This document shows, piece by piece, positions 43,086-52,361 of a stretch of 64,000 nt of DNA. A program made the position numbers and the translations under genes. The stretch covers positions 1 through 64,000 of the forward strand of contig NZ_JAKIRP010000012.1 in assembly GCF_021646545.1 (NCBI RefSeq). Reading direction: 5' to 3'. A model generated the notes under the pieces. That model was not told the origin of the DNA, searched no databases, and saw only the letters and a program-made list of their open reading frames with translations. This DNA is from Chitinophaga filiformis. Lineage in GTDB: Bacteria; Bacteroidota; Bacteroidia; Chitinophagales; Chitinophagaceae. The first letter of the stretch is position 1, and every line of letters starts with the position of its first letter.

Positions 43086-43115
43086 GTGTGGCAGAAGCAT
43101 TTGCTTTTGCTGCAC
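43086..43115 (+). terminator. Hairpin terminator after metE
   Basis: gtgtggcagaagca and tgcttttgctgcac form a 14-bp stem with a few G-T wobbles and a minimal loop, followed by TTTCCTTATT. It lies 44 bases after the metE stop. Confidence 0.65.
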
Positions 43116-43196
43116 TTTCCTTATTACAAGCAGCAGGCTGCCAGCTGTTTATGAAACAAATCCTGTTTCGTGCGCGCTGATTCGTAACTTTACTTC

Positions 43197-43478
43197 ATGG
43201 CTTGTCATGAAACCATCAACTGTCCCCGCTGTAATACAGCTTTTGAGTGCCGTGTTGGTTCTATCCTCCGCTGCCAGTGTCAGCAGGTAAAGCTGACAGA
43301 AGAAGAGCGTACATTCATAGCCGGCGCCTATGCCGGATGCCTTTGCGCCGCGTGCCTGAACGATCTGAAGATCTCCTACCGACAGACACAATTTAAACAA
43401 CGCCTGCTGCAACTGCATATCCAGCGCTTAAAAGATAAAAACAGTAAATCAACAATATGGCATACGAAAAACAGATAG
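43197..43478 (+). CDS. Cysteine-rich CWC-type small protein
   Basis: A 93-residue protein with paired cysteines: CPRC (about 9-12), ECRVG, RCQCQQ and CLCAACLND. This pattern fits the cysteine-rich CWC family (PF14375). The cysteines likely bind zinc. The last 35 residues are basic and helical, ending WHTKNR. Its reading frame ends 22 bases inside the thioesterase gene, so the two overlap and are translationally coupled. Function is not known; a nucleic-acid or chaperone role is speculation. Confidence 0.78.
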   Translation: MACHETINCPRCNTAFECRVGSILRCQCQQVKLTEEERTFIAGAYAGCLCAACLNDLKISYRQTQFKQRLLQLHIQRLKDKNSKSTIWHTKNR

Positions 43479-43852
43479 CCGATTCCGTTACACGGATATT
43501 CAAAGCGGTCTTTCCTAACACAGTGAACCATTATGATACCCTTTTCGGTGGTACAGCTATGCAGCTGATGGATGAAGCAGCTTTTATCACCGCCACCCGT
43601 TTCAGCCGTATGCGTATGGTGACGGTATCGAGCGACAGAATAGACTTTAAGATGGCCATTCCTCATGGCACTATTATAGAACTGGTGGGAAAGGTAGTAC
43701 ATGTAGGTACTACCAGCCTGAAAGTGGAAGTAGATATTTTTGTGGAACAGATGTACAATACACGCCGTGAAAAAGCGATCTCGGGTACATTTACCTTTGT
43801 AGCAATCGATGAGCAGAAAAAACCGACCAGGATCGTATTGCCACACGAATAG
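43457..43852 (+). CDS. Acyl-CoA thioesterase (hotdog fold, YciA-like)
   Basis: A 131-residue hotdog thioesterase. The central motif NHYDTLFGGTAMQLMDEAAF includes the active-site Asp in the DEAA helix. The strand pattern VTVSSDRIDFKMAIPHGTIIELVG follows, as in YciA/BACH proteins. It hydrolyses acyl-CoA to free fatty acid and CoA in the cytosol. Chain-length preference is not visible. It overlaps the CWC gene by 22 bases, so it forms a two-gene unit. Confidence 0.9.
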   Translation: MAYEKQIADSVTRIFKAVFPNTVNHYDTLFGGTAMQLMDEAAFITATRFSRMRMVTVSSDRIDFKMAIPHGTIIELVGKVVHVGTTSLKVEVDIFVEQMYNTRREKAISGTFTFVAIDEQKKPTRIVLPHE

Positions 43853-43880
43853 TGCAATATTACCACATGACGATAAAAGC

Positions 43881-43915
43881 AAAACGCTGATCACCTCTAA
43901 GGCAATCAGCGTTTT
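43881..43915. terminator. Bidirectional hairpin terminator
   Basis: aaaacgctgat and atcagcgtttt are perfect 11-bp arms (43881-43891, 43905-43915) with loop 13 bases, between two convergent genes. The A4/T4 flanks act as the terminator run on each strand. Confidence 0.75.
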
Positions 43916-43936
43916 ACTTTAAAAATTTCGGTTCTG

Positions 43937-44365
43937 TTATTTGATCTCTACCAGTTCGATGTCAAATATCAGCGCTTCACCAGCCAGTGGATGGTTAGCA
44001 TCCAAAGTGATGAAGTCCGTGCTTATAGCGGCAACTTTCACAGGGAATACCTGTCCCTGCGGATTGCTCATCTGCAGATCCATACCCACCTGAGGGTTCA
44101 GATCAGCCGGAATATTTTCTTTTGGAAACTCCATGATCAGCTCATCATTCTTCGGGCCGTATGCTTCTTCTACAGGAATATTCAGCGTTCTTTTCTCACC
44201 CACTTTCATGTCCACCACACCATTGTCGAAGCCTTTAATAACCATACCGGCGCCGACCTTGAACTCCAGCGGGTCCCTGCCCTCGGAAGAATCAAATGTT
44301 GTTCCGTTGGTCAGGCGGCCATGATAATGCACACGCACCGTATCTCCGTTTTTAACTGCTTGCAT
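43937..44365 (-). CDS. FKBP-type peptidyl-prolyl isomerase (SlyD-like)
   Basis: A 142-residue FKBP domain protein of the SlyD type. The FKBP start VRVHYHGRLTNGTTFDSS (about 9-26) and KVGAGMVIKGFDNGVVDMKVGEKRTL are conserved. An insert-in-flap chaperone domain (about 68-130) includes YGPKNDELIMEFPKENIP. It lacks the metal-binding His-rich C-terminal tail of E. coli SlyD, so it would not be a nickel carrier. It catalyses cis/trans prolyl isomerisation in the cytosol. Confidence 0.93.
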   Translation of the reverse strand: MQAVKNGDTVRVHYHGRLTNGTTFDSSEGRDPLEFKVGAGMVIKGFDNGVVDMKVGEKRTLNIPVEEAYGPKNDELIMEFPKENIPADLNPQVGMDLQMSNPQGQVFPVKVAAISTDFITLDANHPLAGEALIFDIELVEIK

Positions 44366-44500
44366 AATAATTTAATTATAAGTGTTACAGGATTTAATTG
44401 TTGCAAGGTAAGAAAATAGTGAATAGATATTCAATTTAGCATAATTCCTCTAAACTACCAATCCTTATATATCTTCCCTTATTTAAACTATTTTTACGCT

Positions 44501-45667
44501 ATGTATAAGATCATAATTCCACTCCTATTATGGCTGGCAGTCACTACTGCTGCATGCGCCCAGGTAATAACAGGAGCCGAAAGGACCAATGAATACCTTC
44601 CGCTCCTGAAAGGCAAAAGAGTAGCATTGCTGGTTAATCAGACTGCTATACTGGGCAATACACACCTGGTGGATTCATTGTTGAAACTGCATGTGCGTAT
44701 TCAGAAAATATTCAGTCCCGAACATGGTTTCAGAGGCAATGCTGATGCAGGTGAAAAAGTTGGCAACACGAAAGATGAGCGCACCGGACTGCCGATTGTA
44801 TCGCTCTATGGTAAACACCGTCAGGCCACTGCAGCTGACCTGAAAGATGTAGACATCCTCATCTTTGACATACAGGATGTAGGCACGCGCTTTTACACCT
44901 ATATTTCTTCTTTGCAGGAACTCATGGAGTCTGCCGCAGAAAATCATAAACCACTTATCGTGCTGGACCGTCCCAATCCTAACGGACACTATGTTGACGG
45001 CCCGGTACTACTGGACACCACATTGCGCTCCTTTGTCGGCATGCAGGCTATTCCCATTGTGCATGGTATGACAGTTGGCGAATATGCTAAAATGCTGAAC
45101 GGAGAGAAATGGTTGAAAAATGGTGTACAATGCGACCTGACAGTGATCACCTGCCAGCAGTATGATCATCATACTTACTATCAGCTACCGGTGAAACCCT
45201 CACCTAACCTGCCCAATATGGCGGCCATCTATCTGTATCCTGCTACCTGTTTATTTGAAGGAACAGCACTGAGCCTGGGCCGGGGAACTGATCTTCCTTT
45301 CCAGGTATTCGGACATCCCTCTTATCCGAAAAACCTGTATTCCTTCACACCACGTAGCACGCCTGGCGCAAAGGAACCACCGTTAAAAGATGTTACCTGT
45401 TATGGATACAATCTCACAGGCACACCAGATGCAGTAAGGAAGGAAATGAACGGCAGAATACAGCTGAAATGGCTCATACAGGCATATCAGCTATTCCCAG
45501 ACAAGGATAAATTCTTTATTCCTTTTTTCAATAAACTGGCCGGCAATACTATTTTACAGCAACAAATAAAAAAAGGCCTCAGCGAAGCCGAAATACGCAA
45601 AAGCTGGGAACCTGCTTTAACGCAATTTAAAACTACCAGGAAGAAATATTTATTATATGCAGAGTGA
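44501..45667 (+). CDS. namZ: Exo-beta-N-acetylmuramidase NamZ (DUF1343, GH171)
   Basis: A 388-residue exported NamZ-type muramidase (formerly DUF1343). A signal peptide (IPLLLWLAVTTAACAQ) ends near residue 21. Characteristic blocks are VALLVNQTAILGNTH, IFSPEHGFRGNADAGE with the catalytic-site His/Glu region, LIFDIQDVGTRFYTYISSL, LDRPNPNGHYVDGPVL and the C-terminal RGTDLPFQVFGHP. Such enzymes release terminal MurNAc from peptidoglycan fragments in turnover. The fmt start overlaps by 11 bases. Confidence 0.88.
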   Translation: MYKIIIPLLLWLAVTTAACAQVITGAERTNEYLPLLKGKRVALLVNQTAILGNTHLVDSLLKLHVRIQKIFSPEHGFRGNADAGEKVGNTKDERTGLPIVSLYGKHRQATAADLKDVDILIFDIQDVGTRFYTYISSLQELMESAAENHKPLIVLDRPNPNGHYVDGPVLLDTTLRSFVGMQAIPIVHGMTVGEYAKMLNGEKWLKNGVQCDLTVITCQQYDHHTYYQLPVKPSPNLPNMAAIYLYPATCLFEGTALSLGRGTDLPFQVFGHPSYPKNLYSFTPRSTPGAKEPPLKDVTCYGYNLTGTPDAVRKEMNGRIQLKWLIQAYQLFPDKDKFFIPFFNKLAGNTILQQQIKKGLSEAEIRKSWEPALTQFKTTRKKYLLYAE

Positions 45668-46604
45668 GTTAACGGATCAAAAGAATATCAGGATCGTTTT
45701 TATGGGAACCCCGGATTTTGCAGTGGCATCACTGGATATCCTGGTACAGAACGGATACAATGTAGTAGGTGTGATCACCGCACCTGATAAACCTGCCGGA
45801 AGAGGGTTGCAGTTACAACAGAGTGCCGTGAAACAATATGCCGTATCAAAAGGTCTCCGGGTACTACAACCGGAAAAACTGAAGAACCCTGAATTCCTGG
45901 AGGAACTGCGTTCATTGAAAGCAGACCTGCAGGTAGTGGTAGCCTTCCGTATGCTGCCGGAAGTTGTATGGGATATGCCGCCTTTAGGCACTATCAACGT
46001 GCATGCTTCTTTGCTGCCTAATTACAGAGGTGCGGCTCCTATCAACTGGGCCATCATCAATGGTGAAAAGCAATCGGGCGTAACCACATTCAAACTGCAG
46101 CACGAGATCGATACCGGTGATATTCTCTTCAGTCAGTCAGTAGACATCCGCGATGACGAAACCGCCGGAGATCTGCATGACAACCTGATGGCAACCGGCG
46201 CCGGTCTATTACTGAAGACGGTACAGGCACTGGCATCCGGTACTGCCACAGGAACACCACAGGCGCATATCAGAGCGGAAGACATTAAACATGCACCGAA
46301 GATCTTTAAGGAAGATTGCCAGATAAAATGGGAACAGCCTGTAGAACAGATCTACAACCTGGTACGTGGCCTTAGTCCCTATCCTACTGCCTGGACTACG
46401 CTTAATGGCAAAGGACTGAAAATTTTCAAAGCAACAAGAGAACAAGCTACGCCCAGTGTAGCACCCGGACAAGTGATCAGTGATAATAAGACCTACCTGA
46501 AAATTGCAGCAGCAGACGGTTATCTTTCTTTACTGGAGATCCAACTGGAAGGGAAAAAACGGATGGATATTGAGGCTTTCCTAAGGGGCAACAAGATCAA
46601 TTAA
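45657..46604 (+). CDS. fmt: Methionyl-tRNA formyltransferase
   Basis: A 315-residue Fmt that formylates initiator Met-tRNA from 10-formyl-THF. The Rossmann-like domain has VFMGTPDFAVASLDIL (about 14-29), APDKPAGRGLQ and the active-site motif NVHASLLPNYRGAAPINWAI with catalytic Asn/His, plus HEIDTGDILFSQ. The C-terminal OB-like domain follows (QIYNLVRGLSPYPTAW). The gene overlaps namZ by 11 bases and is translated coupled. A long hairpin terminator follows. Confidence 0.96.
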   Translation: MQSELTDQKNIRIVFMGTPDFAVASLDILVQNGYNVVGVITAPDKPAGRGLQLQQSAVKQYAVSKGLRVLQPEKLKNPEFLEELRSLKADLQVVVAFRMLPEVVWDMPPLGTINVHASLLPNYRGAAPINWAIINGEKQSGVTTFKLQHEIDTGDILFSQSVDIRDDETAGDLHDNLMATGAGLLLKTVQALASGTATGTPQAHIRAEDIKHAPKIFKEDCQIKWEQPVEQIYNLVRGLSPYPTAWTTLNGKGLKIFKATREQATPSVAPGQVISDNKTYLKIAAADGYLSLLEIQLEGKKRMDIEAFLRGNKIN

Positions 46605-46623
46605 GGGGAACCGGATAATATTT

Positions 46624-46679
46624 AATCAGGAATTAAGCATCAGGAACAATCATTCAGCCCTGGTACTTAATTCCTGATT
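46624..46679. terminator. Bidirectional long-loop hairpin terminator
   Basis: aatcaggaattaag (46624-46637) and cttaattcctgatt (46666-46679) are perfect 14-bp arms with a 28-base loop, followed by a T-run TTTTTTA. It lies between convergent genes ending at 46604 and 46687. The arms contain tcaggaatta, a motif similar to the inverted repeat at 31548-31682. Confidence 0.75.
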
Positions 46680-46686
46680 TTTTTAT

Positions 46687-47730
46687 TTAGTCTTCATAAC
46701 TCAACTGGCAATAGAACTTCGCTTCATTAGTTCCTAATGCCTCCAGTGCTGAATCACTCAGCTTGATGATCAGACCTTCATTTTGCTTAATCTGCGGAAT
46801 GGCCTCGAGCACTTTTGCATAGATAAATCTACCATTCAGTGGATTGGTCACTTTGATAATGGTACCTCTCGGTGCAGTATTGTGCAGCGCATAATATTTA
46901 CCGGGGCTCGCATTGCTCTTGAACCAGCCACCAGGACCTTTTTCAGAAGTTACGTTCTTACCGTTGCCTGTCTGCTGGTTGTATAACTGCTCAAAAGAAG
47001 ATCCTGCCGGCGCAGACGTAACCGGTGGTTTACTACCGGTATTGTTACTATCAGGTGTTTTTACTGGTTCTGCAGGCGCTGCCGGCTGGTCCGGTTTAGT
47101 AACCGGAGGCGCTGGCGTGGTGCTTGCCGGAGGTGTTGCTACCGGAGTTGACGGCGCCGGATTGGATGGTGCCGGGTTAGAAGGGGCAGGTGTGGAAGCT
47201 GGTGGTGTAGCCGCCGGATGATTTGCCGGAGGCGTAGCTGCCGGTACATTTGCTACAGGTGCTGAAGGTGCAGGAATACCACCACCTTTCAGCCATCCAA
47301 CTATCACATAACTGTCTTTCTGTAAACCGTCACCGGTCATATTGTTCCAGCGACGAATATTGTCCAGGGGTACCTTGTTATGATTAACGCTCAGGCGATA
47401 AAGGGTTTCTTTTTCCTCTACCTTATGATATACAGGCGTGCCATGAGGATCTGCTTCCGATTTCTGTGAGAAGTTGGTATTATTTAGCGGGATCTTTACC
47501 TGTTGCCCTAATTGCAAACCTTGTTCAAACGAAATATTGTTCTCGGTTGCTATTTGTTTTGGAGACAAACTATAGGACCTGCCCAGGCTGTAAAAGGTCT
47601 CCCCTTTTTTTACAGTGTGCAATACATACAGATCGGGAGAGGTACCTTGTACCTGCAACCTGTCCTGTGCCTGTACTCCACCGGCTACACATAATACAAG
47701 TCCTGCAATTGTCATGAACGTTTTTACCAT
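46687..47730 (-). CDS. Exported LysM and DPBB-like peptidoglycan-binding protein
   Basis: A 347-residue exported protein. A signal peptide (IAGLVLCVAGGVQAQ) is followed by LysM domain 1 (LHTVKKGETFYSLGRSYSLS, about 37-82) and LysM domain 2 (YHKVEEKETLYRLSVNHNKV, about 101-147). A Pro/Ala/Ser-rich linker of about 90 residues comes next (PAPSNPAPSNPAPSTP and similar units). The C-terminal 80 residues (GKYYALHNTAPRGTIIKVTN) form a double-psi beta-barrel like RlpA. It should bind peptidoglycan and reach across the periplasm. The DPBB Asp of active RlpA is not obvious, so enzymatic activity is doubtful. Confidence 0.87.
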   Translation of the reverse strand: MVKTFMTIAGLVLCVAGGVQAQDRLQVQGTSPDLYVLHTVKKGETFYSLGRSYSLSPKQIATENNISFEQGLQLGQQVKIPLNNTNFSQKSEADPHGTPVYHKVEEKETLYRLSVNHNKVPLDNIRRWNNMTGDGLQKDSYVIVGWLKGGGIPAPSAPVANVPAATPPANHPAATPPASTPAPSNPAPSNPAPSTPVATPPASTTPAPPVTKPDQPAAPAEPVKTPDSNNTGSKPPVTSAPAGSSFEQLYNQQTGNGKNVTSEKGPGGWFKSNASPGKYYALHNTAPRGTIIKVTNPLNGRFIYAKVLEAIPQIKQNEGLIIKLSDSALEALGTNEAKFYCQLSYED

Positions 47731-47778
47731 TACTACGCTGTTTATACCTTTCGGGTAACTAGATTAAAAATTATTTGC

Positions 47779-49173
47779 CTACACTTCTTTCAGAATACGG
47801 AGTTCTTTAGGATAGTAATTGTTGATACGGTTCGGTAATATTTTCGCCCATCCGAGCGCCATCCCCTCATACATCATCAGTGCCCAGCCCTTCACATTTG
47901 TTGATATCTCCGGTTCTTCTTTTCTCAGATAACGCAAGGCCTGTTCTCGGGTCAACCCAATCTGCGGGATCGTTTCACTCGTCATAGTGCTCATCGCCAG
48001 CTGGTGATCGGGTATCAGTTCCTTTGCCGCCAGCTGACCGGCCTTTATGCCAGCTTTCCGCAAATATAAGTGCTGTTGTAATAAAGAAACAACAGGCGCC
48101 ATATTTTCCGGAAATATTAATACCTCTCCCTGATGGTCCATCAGGAAAAGGTTGTCCATATTTTTCAGCCATTGCGCTACCTTTCCCTGATCTTTTTTAG
48201 CAACTGCAGGAAGCGTATCACGTTGCCTTTTAGCGGTGTACACATCACCTGCCGTCTTACGGAAACAGGTAATAAAAAAGCCCTCCCCTTTTACTTTGTC
48301 AGGATAAAAACGATATCCTTCAGCTACCTGTGGTCCTGCTTTCGTTTTTACAATGTGCCAGTTATCGTCGACCGGTATTGCGATATTCTCTACTGCGAAG
48401 TTCTCCTGTATCCATTCCATGATCTCCTCATCTTCTTCTCTTGAATAGGAACAGGTAGCATAGATCATGATACCGTCCTCTTTTAACGCATTCCATACAT
48501 CTGCCAGTATACGCTGCTGCCGCTGACTGCAAAGGATCACGTTCTCGGGCGACCATTCCGCCACGGCTTCCGGTTCACGACGGAAAAGACCGGAACCGGA
48601 ACAGGGTGCATCCACAACCATCACATCAAAATATCCCTGCAGTTTTGCGAAGTCCCGGGGATCATTGTTCGTCACAATCACATTGGCAGCTCCCCACTTG
48701 CTGATATTGTCCGCCAGCAATGCCGCTCTGCTTTTGATCACCTCATTGGAAACCAGCACACTGTCCGGGCTAAGGAGGGATTGCAGCAGCGTGGATTTAC
48801 CTCCCGGCGCAGCGCAAAGATCCAGCACTTTCAATGGTGCACGCAGGTCGCAGACATGACGCATCACATGTTCCAGGAACATCGAAGACGCTTCCTGTAC
48901 ATAGTAAGCGCCTCCATGAAAAAAAGGATTAAAGGTAAACGAAGGCCTTGAAGGCAGGTAATAGCCATACTGTGACCATGGCACCCGGCTTACCGGTTCT
49001 TCTGTCAGCGAGGCAAGTACCTTTTGTACTGTGCCTTCATCCTGTATTTTGTTTGGATTGATCCTGAGAGAAGTAACTTTTTCGCCTGCCTCATGTATAC
49101 GCAAAAAGGCTGCCAAATCCATGCCTGGCAGTCCTATGAGTGTATCTGTAAATTTTTTTGGTAAGAAATCCAA
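47779..49173 (-). CDS. RsmF-like rRNA (cytosine-C5) methyltransferase
   Basis: A 464-residue SAM-dependent RNA m5C methyltransferase. The SAM-binding loop LDLCAAPGGKSTLLQSLL and the SAM ribose Asp in TNNDPRDF are visible. The two catalytic cysteines lie in DAPCSGSGLFRREP and YATCSYSREEDEEIMEW. The C-terminal part (about 320-464) is a PUA-like domain as in RsmF (YebU). It probably methylates 16S rRNA. The only start in a sensible position is TTG at 49173; no ATG lies in frame before the preceding stop. Met18 would cut off conserved residues. Confidence 0.9.
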   Translation of the reverse strand: MDFLPKKFTDTLIGLPGMDLAAFLRIHEAGEKVTSLRINPNKIQDEGTVQKVLASLTEEPVSRVPWSQYGYYLPSRPSFTFNPFFHGGAYYVQEASSMFLEHVMRHVCDLRAPLKVLDLCAAPGGKSTLLQSLLSPDSVLVSNEVIKSRAALLADNISKWGAANVIVTNNDPRDFAKLQGYFDVMVVDAPCSGSGLFRREPEAVAEWSPENVILCSQRQQRILADVWNALKEDGIMIYATCSYSREEDEEIMEWIQENFAVENIAIPVDDNWHIVKTKAGPQVAEGYRFYPDKVKGEGFFITCFRKTAGDVYTAKRQRDTLPAVAKKDQGKVAQWLKNMDNLFLMDHQGEVLIFPENMAPVVSLLQQHLYLRKAGIKAGQLAAKELIPDHQLAMSTMTSETIPQIGLTREQALRYLRKEEPEISTNVKGWALMMYEGMALGWAKILPNRINNYYPKELRILKEV

Positions 49174-49280
49174 CCCCTTATTTTTGCGGCAAAATACTGA
49201 AAAAAAGGGATGACCGCTAAAGTGACATTGCCGCTGTTAGTTCAACAGGCGTAACGCAACCATGCCTGGAGGCCGCGTCA

Positions 49281-50675
49281 CTACAGAGAGTTAACTATTT
49301 CAGCCACCAGTTGCTGCAGGACATGCTTGGCGTCTCCAAACAACATAGAGGTCTTTGGCTGGAAGAACAGATCGTTTTCAATACCGGCATAACCGGGTTT
49401 CATACTTCGTTTATTGACAATTACGCTTCTGGCATTTTCCACTTCCAGGATCGGCATTCCGTAAATAGGGCTGGCCGGATCACTTTTGGCGGCGGGGTTC
49501 ACCACATCATTGGCTCCCAGCACTAAGACTACATCAGTTGTGTTAAACTGGCCATTGGCCTGTTCCATTTCCAGTAATTTATCGTAGGGCACATCTGCTT
49601 CCGCCAGCAGCACATTCATATGGCCCGGCATACGTCCGGCCACCGGGTGAATAGCGTATTTCACTTCTACGCCCCTTGCTTCCAGCAAGGTTTCCAGTTC
49701 ATGACAAGCATGTTGTGCCTGTGCCACTGCCAGGCCATATCCCGGCACGATCATCACTTTCTGGGCATATGCCATTATAACTGCAGTATCTGACAAAGAG
49801 ATCTCCTTGTATGCACCCTGTTCCCTGCTGGCCCCCGCTGCTTTTGGTCCGCCGAAAGAACCGATCAGCACATTCTTCAGAGAACGGTTCATCGCCTTAC
49901 ACATCAGGATCGTGAGGATAGTACCTGCGGAACCTACCAGTATCCCTCCTGTCAGCATCACCGGATTGTTATACAGGAAGCCACCGCAGGCCGCAGCTAC
50001 ACCTGTAAATGAGTTCAACAGCGATATGACTACCGGCATATCCGCCCCACCTATTGGCAATACAAAACATACACCGTATACAAGCGACAACAAGAGTATT
50101 ACTACAAAAAGTATAGCCGTTGCAGCTGGCAGAGCAACGGTTACCACTACTGCCAGCAGCAGTATCACTGCCAGTATAACCAGGTTGACAATATGCTGGC
50201 CTTTAAATGAAATATCTTTTATACTGCCGTTTAGTTTCCCCCAGGCAATGACTGAACCGGCAAAAGACACCGATCCTATCACCATACCTGCCAGAATGAT
50301 CATCAACTGCATTTTCACCGGCGCCCCTGTGAAAATCACTGCTCTCATGTATTCAAATTCCACAACTGAGATCAGTGCCGCACAGGCGCCCCCCATACCA
50401 TTAAACAGGCTGACCATTTCCGGCATAGCCGTCATTTTCACTCTCCTGGCCGATACCAACCCTATAACACCGCCGATGAGCAAGCCTGCTATAATCCATC
50501 CATAATTATGCAATCCCTGCCCATGGTGTCTGTAGAGAAAGATAGTGCCCAATATGGCCAGGGTCATACCTCCCGCAGCAATAGCATTACCTTTCCGGGC
50601 CGTAGCGGGATTACTTAACATCTTTAACCCTATGATAAATGTAACAGAGCCTATCAGATAGATCAGCGATAACAT
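49281..50675 (-). CDS. pntB: NAD(P) transhydrogenase beta subunit
   Basis: A 464-residue inner membrane subunit of the proton-translocating NAD(P) transhydrogenase. About nine to ten transmembrane helices (1-275) are followed by the cytosolic NADP(H)-binding domain III (about 285-464) with VPGYGLAVAQAQHACHEL, HPVAGRMPGHMNVLLAEA and VVLVLGANDVVNPAA. It couples hydride transfer from NADH to NADP+ to proton entry, supplying NADPH. It is third in the operon after the alpha subunits, 20 bases downstream of the membrane segment gene. Confidence 0.96.
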   Translation of the reverse strand: MLSLIYLIGSVTFIIGLKMLSNPATARKGNAIAAGGMTLAILGTIFLYRHHGQGLHNYGWIIAGLLIGGVIGLVSARRVKMTAMPEMVSLFNGMGGACAALISVVEFEYMRAVIFTGAPVKMQLMIILAGMVIGSVSFAGSVIAWGKLNGSIKDISFKGQHIVNLVILAVILLLAVVVTVALPAATAILFVVILLLSLVYGVCFVLPIGGADMPVVISLLNSFTGVAAACGGFLYNNPVMLTGGILVGSAGTILTILMCKAMNRSLKNVLIGSFGGPKAAGASREQGAYKEISLSDTAVIMAYAQKVMIVPGYGLAVAQAQHACHELETLLEARGVEVKYAIHPVAGRMPGHMNVLLAEADVPYDKLLEMEQANGQFNTTDVVLVLGANDVVNPAAKSDPASPIYGMPILEVENARSVIVNKRSMKPGYAGIENDLFFQPKTSMLFGDAKHVLQQLVAEIVNSL

Positions 50676-50695
50676 AGTGTAATGATTAGATACAA

Positions 50696-51010
50696 TTATT
50701 TGGTCTTTTTTGACTTGAACATTTCAAGCATCCTGTCTGTCACTACAAAACCACCCACTACATTGATAGTACCCAGTATAACGGCAAGGAAACCCAATGC
50801 CAGGGCCAGGTAATTATCAGGTTCGGCTTCTCCCATCACAATGATAGCGCCGATGATCACAACGCCATGAATGGCATTAGCGCCACTCATCAGTGGTGTA
50901 TGTAATACGGAAGGCACCCGCGAGATCACCTCTACTCCCAGGAAGATGGAAAGAATCACTATGTACACCGCGTCCAGGTGCTGCTGTAAAAAAGAAAAAA
51001 GAGCATCCAT
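50696..51010 (-). CDS. pntAB: NAD(P) transhydrogenase alpha2 (membrane) subunit
   Basis: A 104-residue polytopic membrane subunit (three to four helices) corresponding to the C-terminal membrane part of E. coli PntA. The block EVISRVPSVLHTPLMSGANAIHGVVIIGA is the family signature, with conserved Asn/Ser residues in the channel. It is separated from the alpha1 subunit by 39 bases and precedes pntB by 20 bases, so the enzyme has the split three-subunit form. Confidence 0.95.
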   Translation of the reverse strand: MDALFSFLQQHLDAVYIVILSIFLGVEVISRVPSVLHTPLMSGANAIHGVVIIGAIIVMGEAEPDNYLALALGFLAVILGTINVVGGFVVTDRMLEMFKSKKTK

Positions 51011-51049
51011 TATTGGGGATCGTTGATTTCAGGAATAGATGAACAGCTT

Positions 51050-52180
51050 TTATAATTTCACACTATCCACTTGCCTGAGCCGTTCATTGGTGATGACACC
51101 GCTATGGGTGATACAGGCTCCCTGCACGATATCATCAGAAAAATTCAATACCAGGTCGCCATCTTTTACCAGTAACTGCAAAAAATTAAAAATGTTCTTT
51201 GCATATAGTTTGCTGGCATCCGAAGGCATGGAAGACTGCAGATTGGAATCACCGATAATAGTAATGCCCTTATGCACAACGGTCTTATTGTTCTCAGTAA
51301 GCGCCGTATTTCCTCCTGTAGCTGCTGCCAGATCAACGATCACTGCTCCGGGTCTCATTTTGTCCAGCATTTCTGCAGTGATCAGGATGGGTGCTTTTTT
51401 ACCAGGTATCTGCGCTGTTGTGATCACAATATCCGATTTGGCTATACTTTCTGCTATCTTTTCCTGTTGCCGCTGTTTATATGCCTCGGTCTGCTCTACA
51501 GCATATCCTCCCGCAGCAGACGGATCTGCCGCGCCCTCTACTTCTATAAACCTGGCGCCCAGGCTCATTACCTCCTCCTTTACAGCCGGGCGGGTATCAA
51601 ATACTTCTACCACAGCGCCGAGGCGCCTCGCGGTAGCAATTGCCTGTAATCCGGCCACACCGGCGCCCAATATCAGCACTTTTGCAGGGGCAATACTGCC
51701 CGCGGCGGTCATAAACATGGGAAGATAACGGCTGTAACTCCACGCTGCCAGTAATACGGCCTTATATCCGGCAATATTCGCCTGTGAACTCAGTACATCC
51801 ATACTCTGCGCACGGGTAGTACGCGGTATACTGTCAAGACTGAAAGTGGTAAGCTGCCTGTCAGCCCATTGCTGCATGGTTGCAGTGTTGCTGAACGGCT
51901 GGTAGATCCCGGTCAGTACTTTGCCCGCCGGTATGGACTTCCAGGATTGTTCATCAGGGATCTGGATGCTGAGGATGATGTCTGCCTGTTGCAGGATTTC
52001 AGCGGCAGGCTTTACAACAGCACCTGCCTGTATATAGGATTCATCAGGATAATATGCCCGGGTTCCGGCATCCGGTTCTATCCAAACCGTTACTCCCTGC
52101 TTTCCTAACTGCTTAACAATGTCCGGCACTAAAGAAACCCTGTTTTCTCCTGGCTGTTCTTTTAGGACGCCTGCGATCAT
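51050..52180 (-). CDS. pntAA: NAD(P) transhydrogenase alpha1 (NAD-binding) subunit
   Basis: A 376-residue soluble subunit of transhydrogenase, also similar to alanine dehydrogenase. The N-terminal block ENRVSLVPDIVKQLGKQG is followed by the Rossmann motif VLILGAGVAGLQAIATARRLGAVVEVFD (about 167-195) and DIVITTAQIPGKKAP. The RQDV-type loop and MVIGDSNL-like IIGDSNLQSSMPS segment are present. It binds NADH in the cytosol and passes hydride to domain III of PntB. It is the first gene of the pnt operon; start ATG 52180. Confidence 0.95.
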   Translation of the reverse strand: MIAGVLKEQPGENRVSLVPDIVKQLGKQGVTVWIEPDAGTRAYYPDESYIQAGAVVKPAAEILQQADIILSIQIPDEQSWKSIPAGKVLTGIYQPFSNTATMQQWADRQLTTFSLDSIPRTTRAQSMDVLSSQANIAGYKAVLLAAWSYSRYLPMFMTAAGSIAPAKVLILGAGVAGLQAIATARRLGAVVEVFDTRPAVKEEVMSLGARFIEVEGAADPSAAGGYAVEQTEAYKQRQQEKIAESIAKSDIVITTAQIPGKKAPILITAEMLDKMRPGAVIVDLAAATGGNTALTENNKTVVHKGITIIGDSNLQSSMPSDASKLYAKNIFNFLQLLVKDGDLVLNFSDDIVQGACITHSGVITNERLRQVDSVKL

Positions 52181-52361
52181 CTAATGGAATTTATACGCTG
52201 AATTTACGGTAGTTTTTCTAAATATAACGCTTAACGGCAAGTTGAACAAAAAACTCCTCCGGCTCATCAGAACACGCTTGGCAGGATATTGGTGTGCTGA
52301 AAATAGTATCAGTCCTTATTCAGGCTGAGTTTGTTTTAGCAGAAATCTAAACTTATGTATT

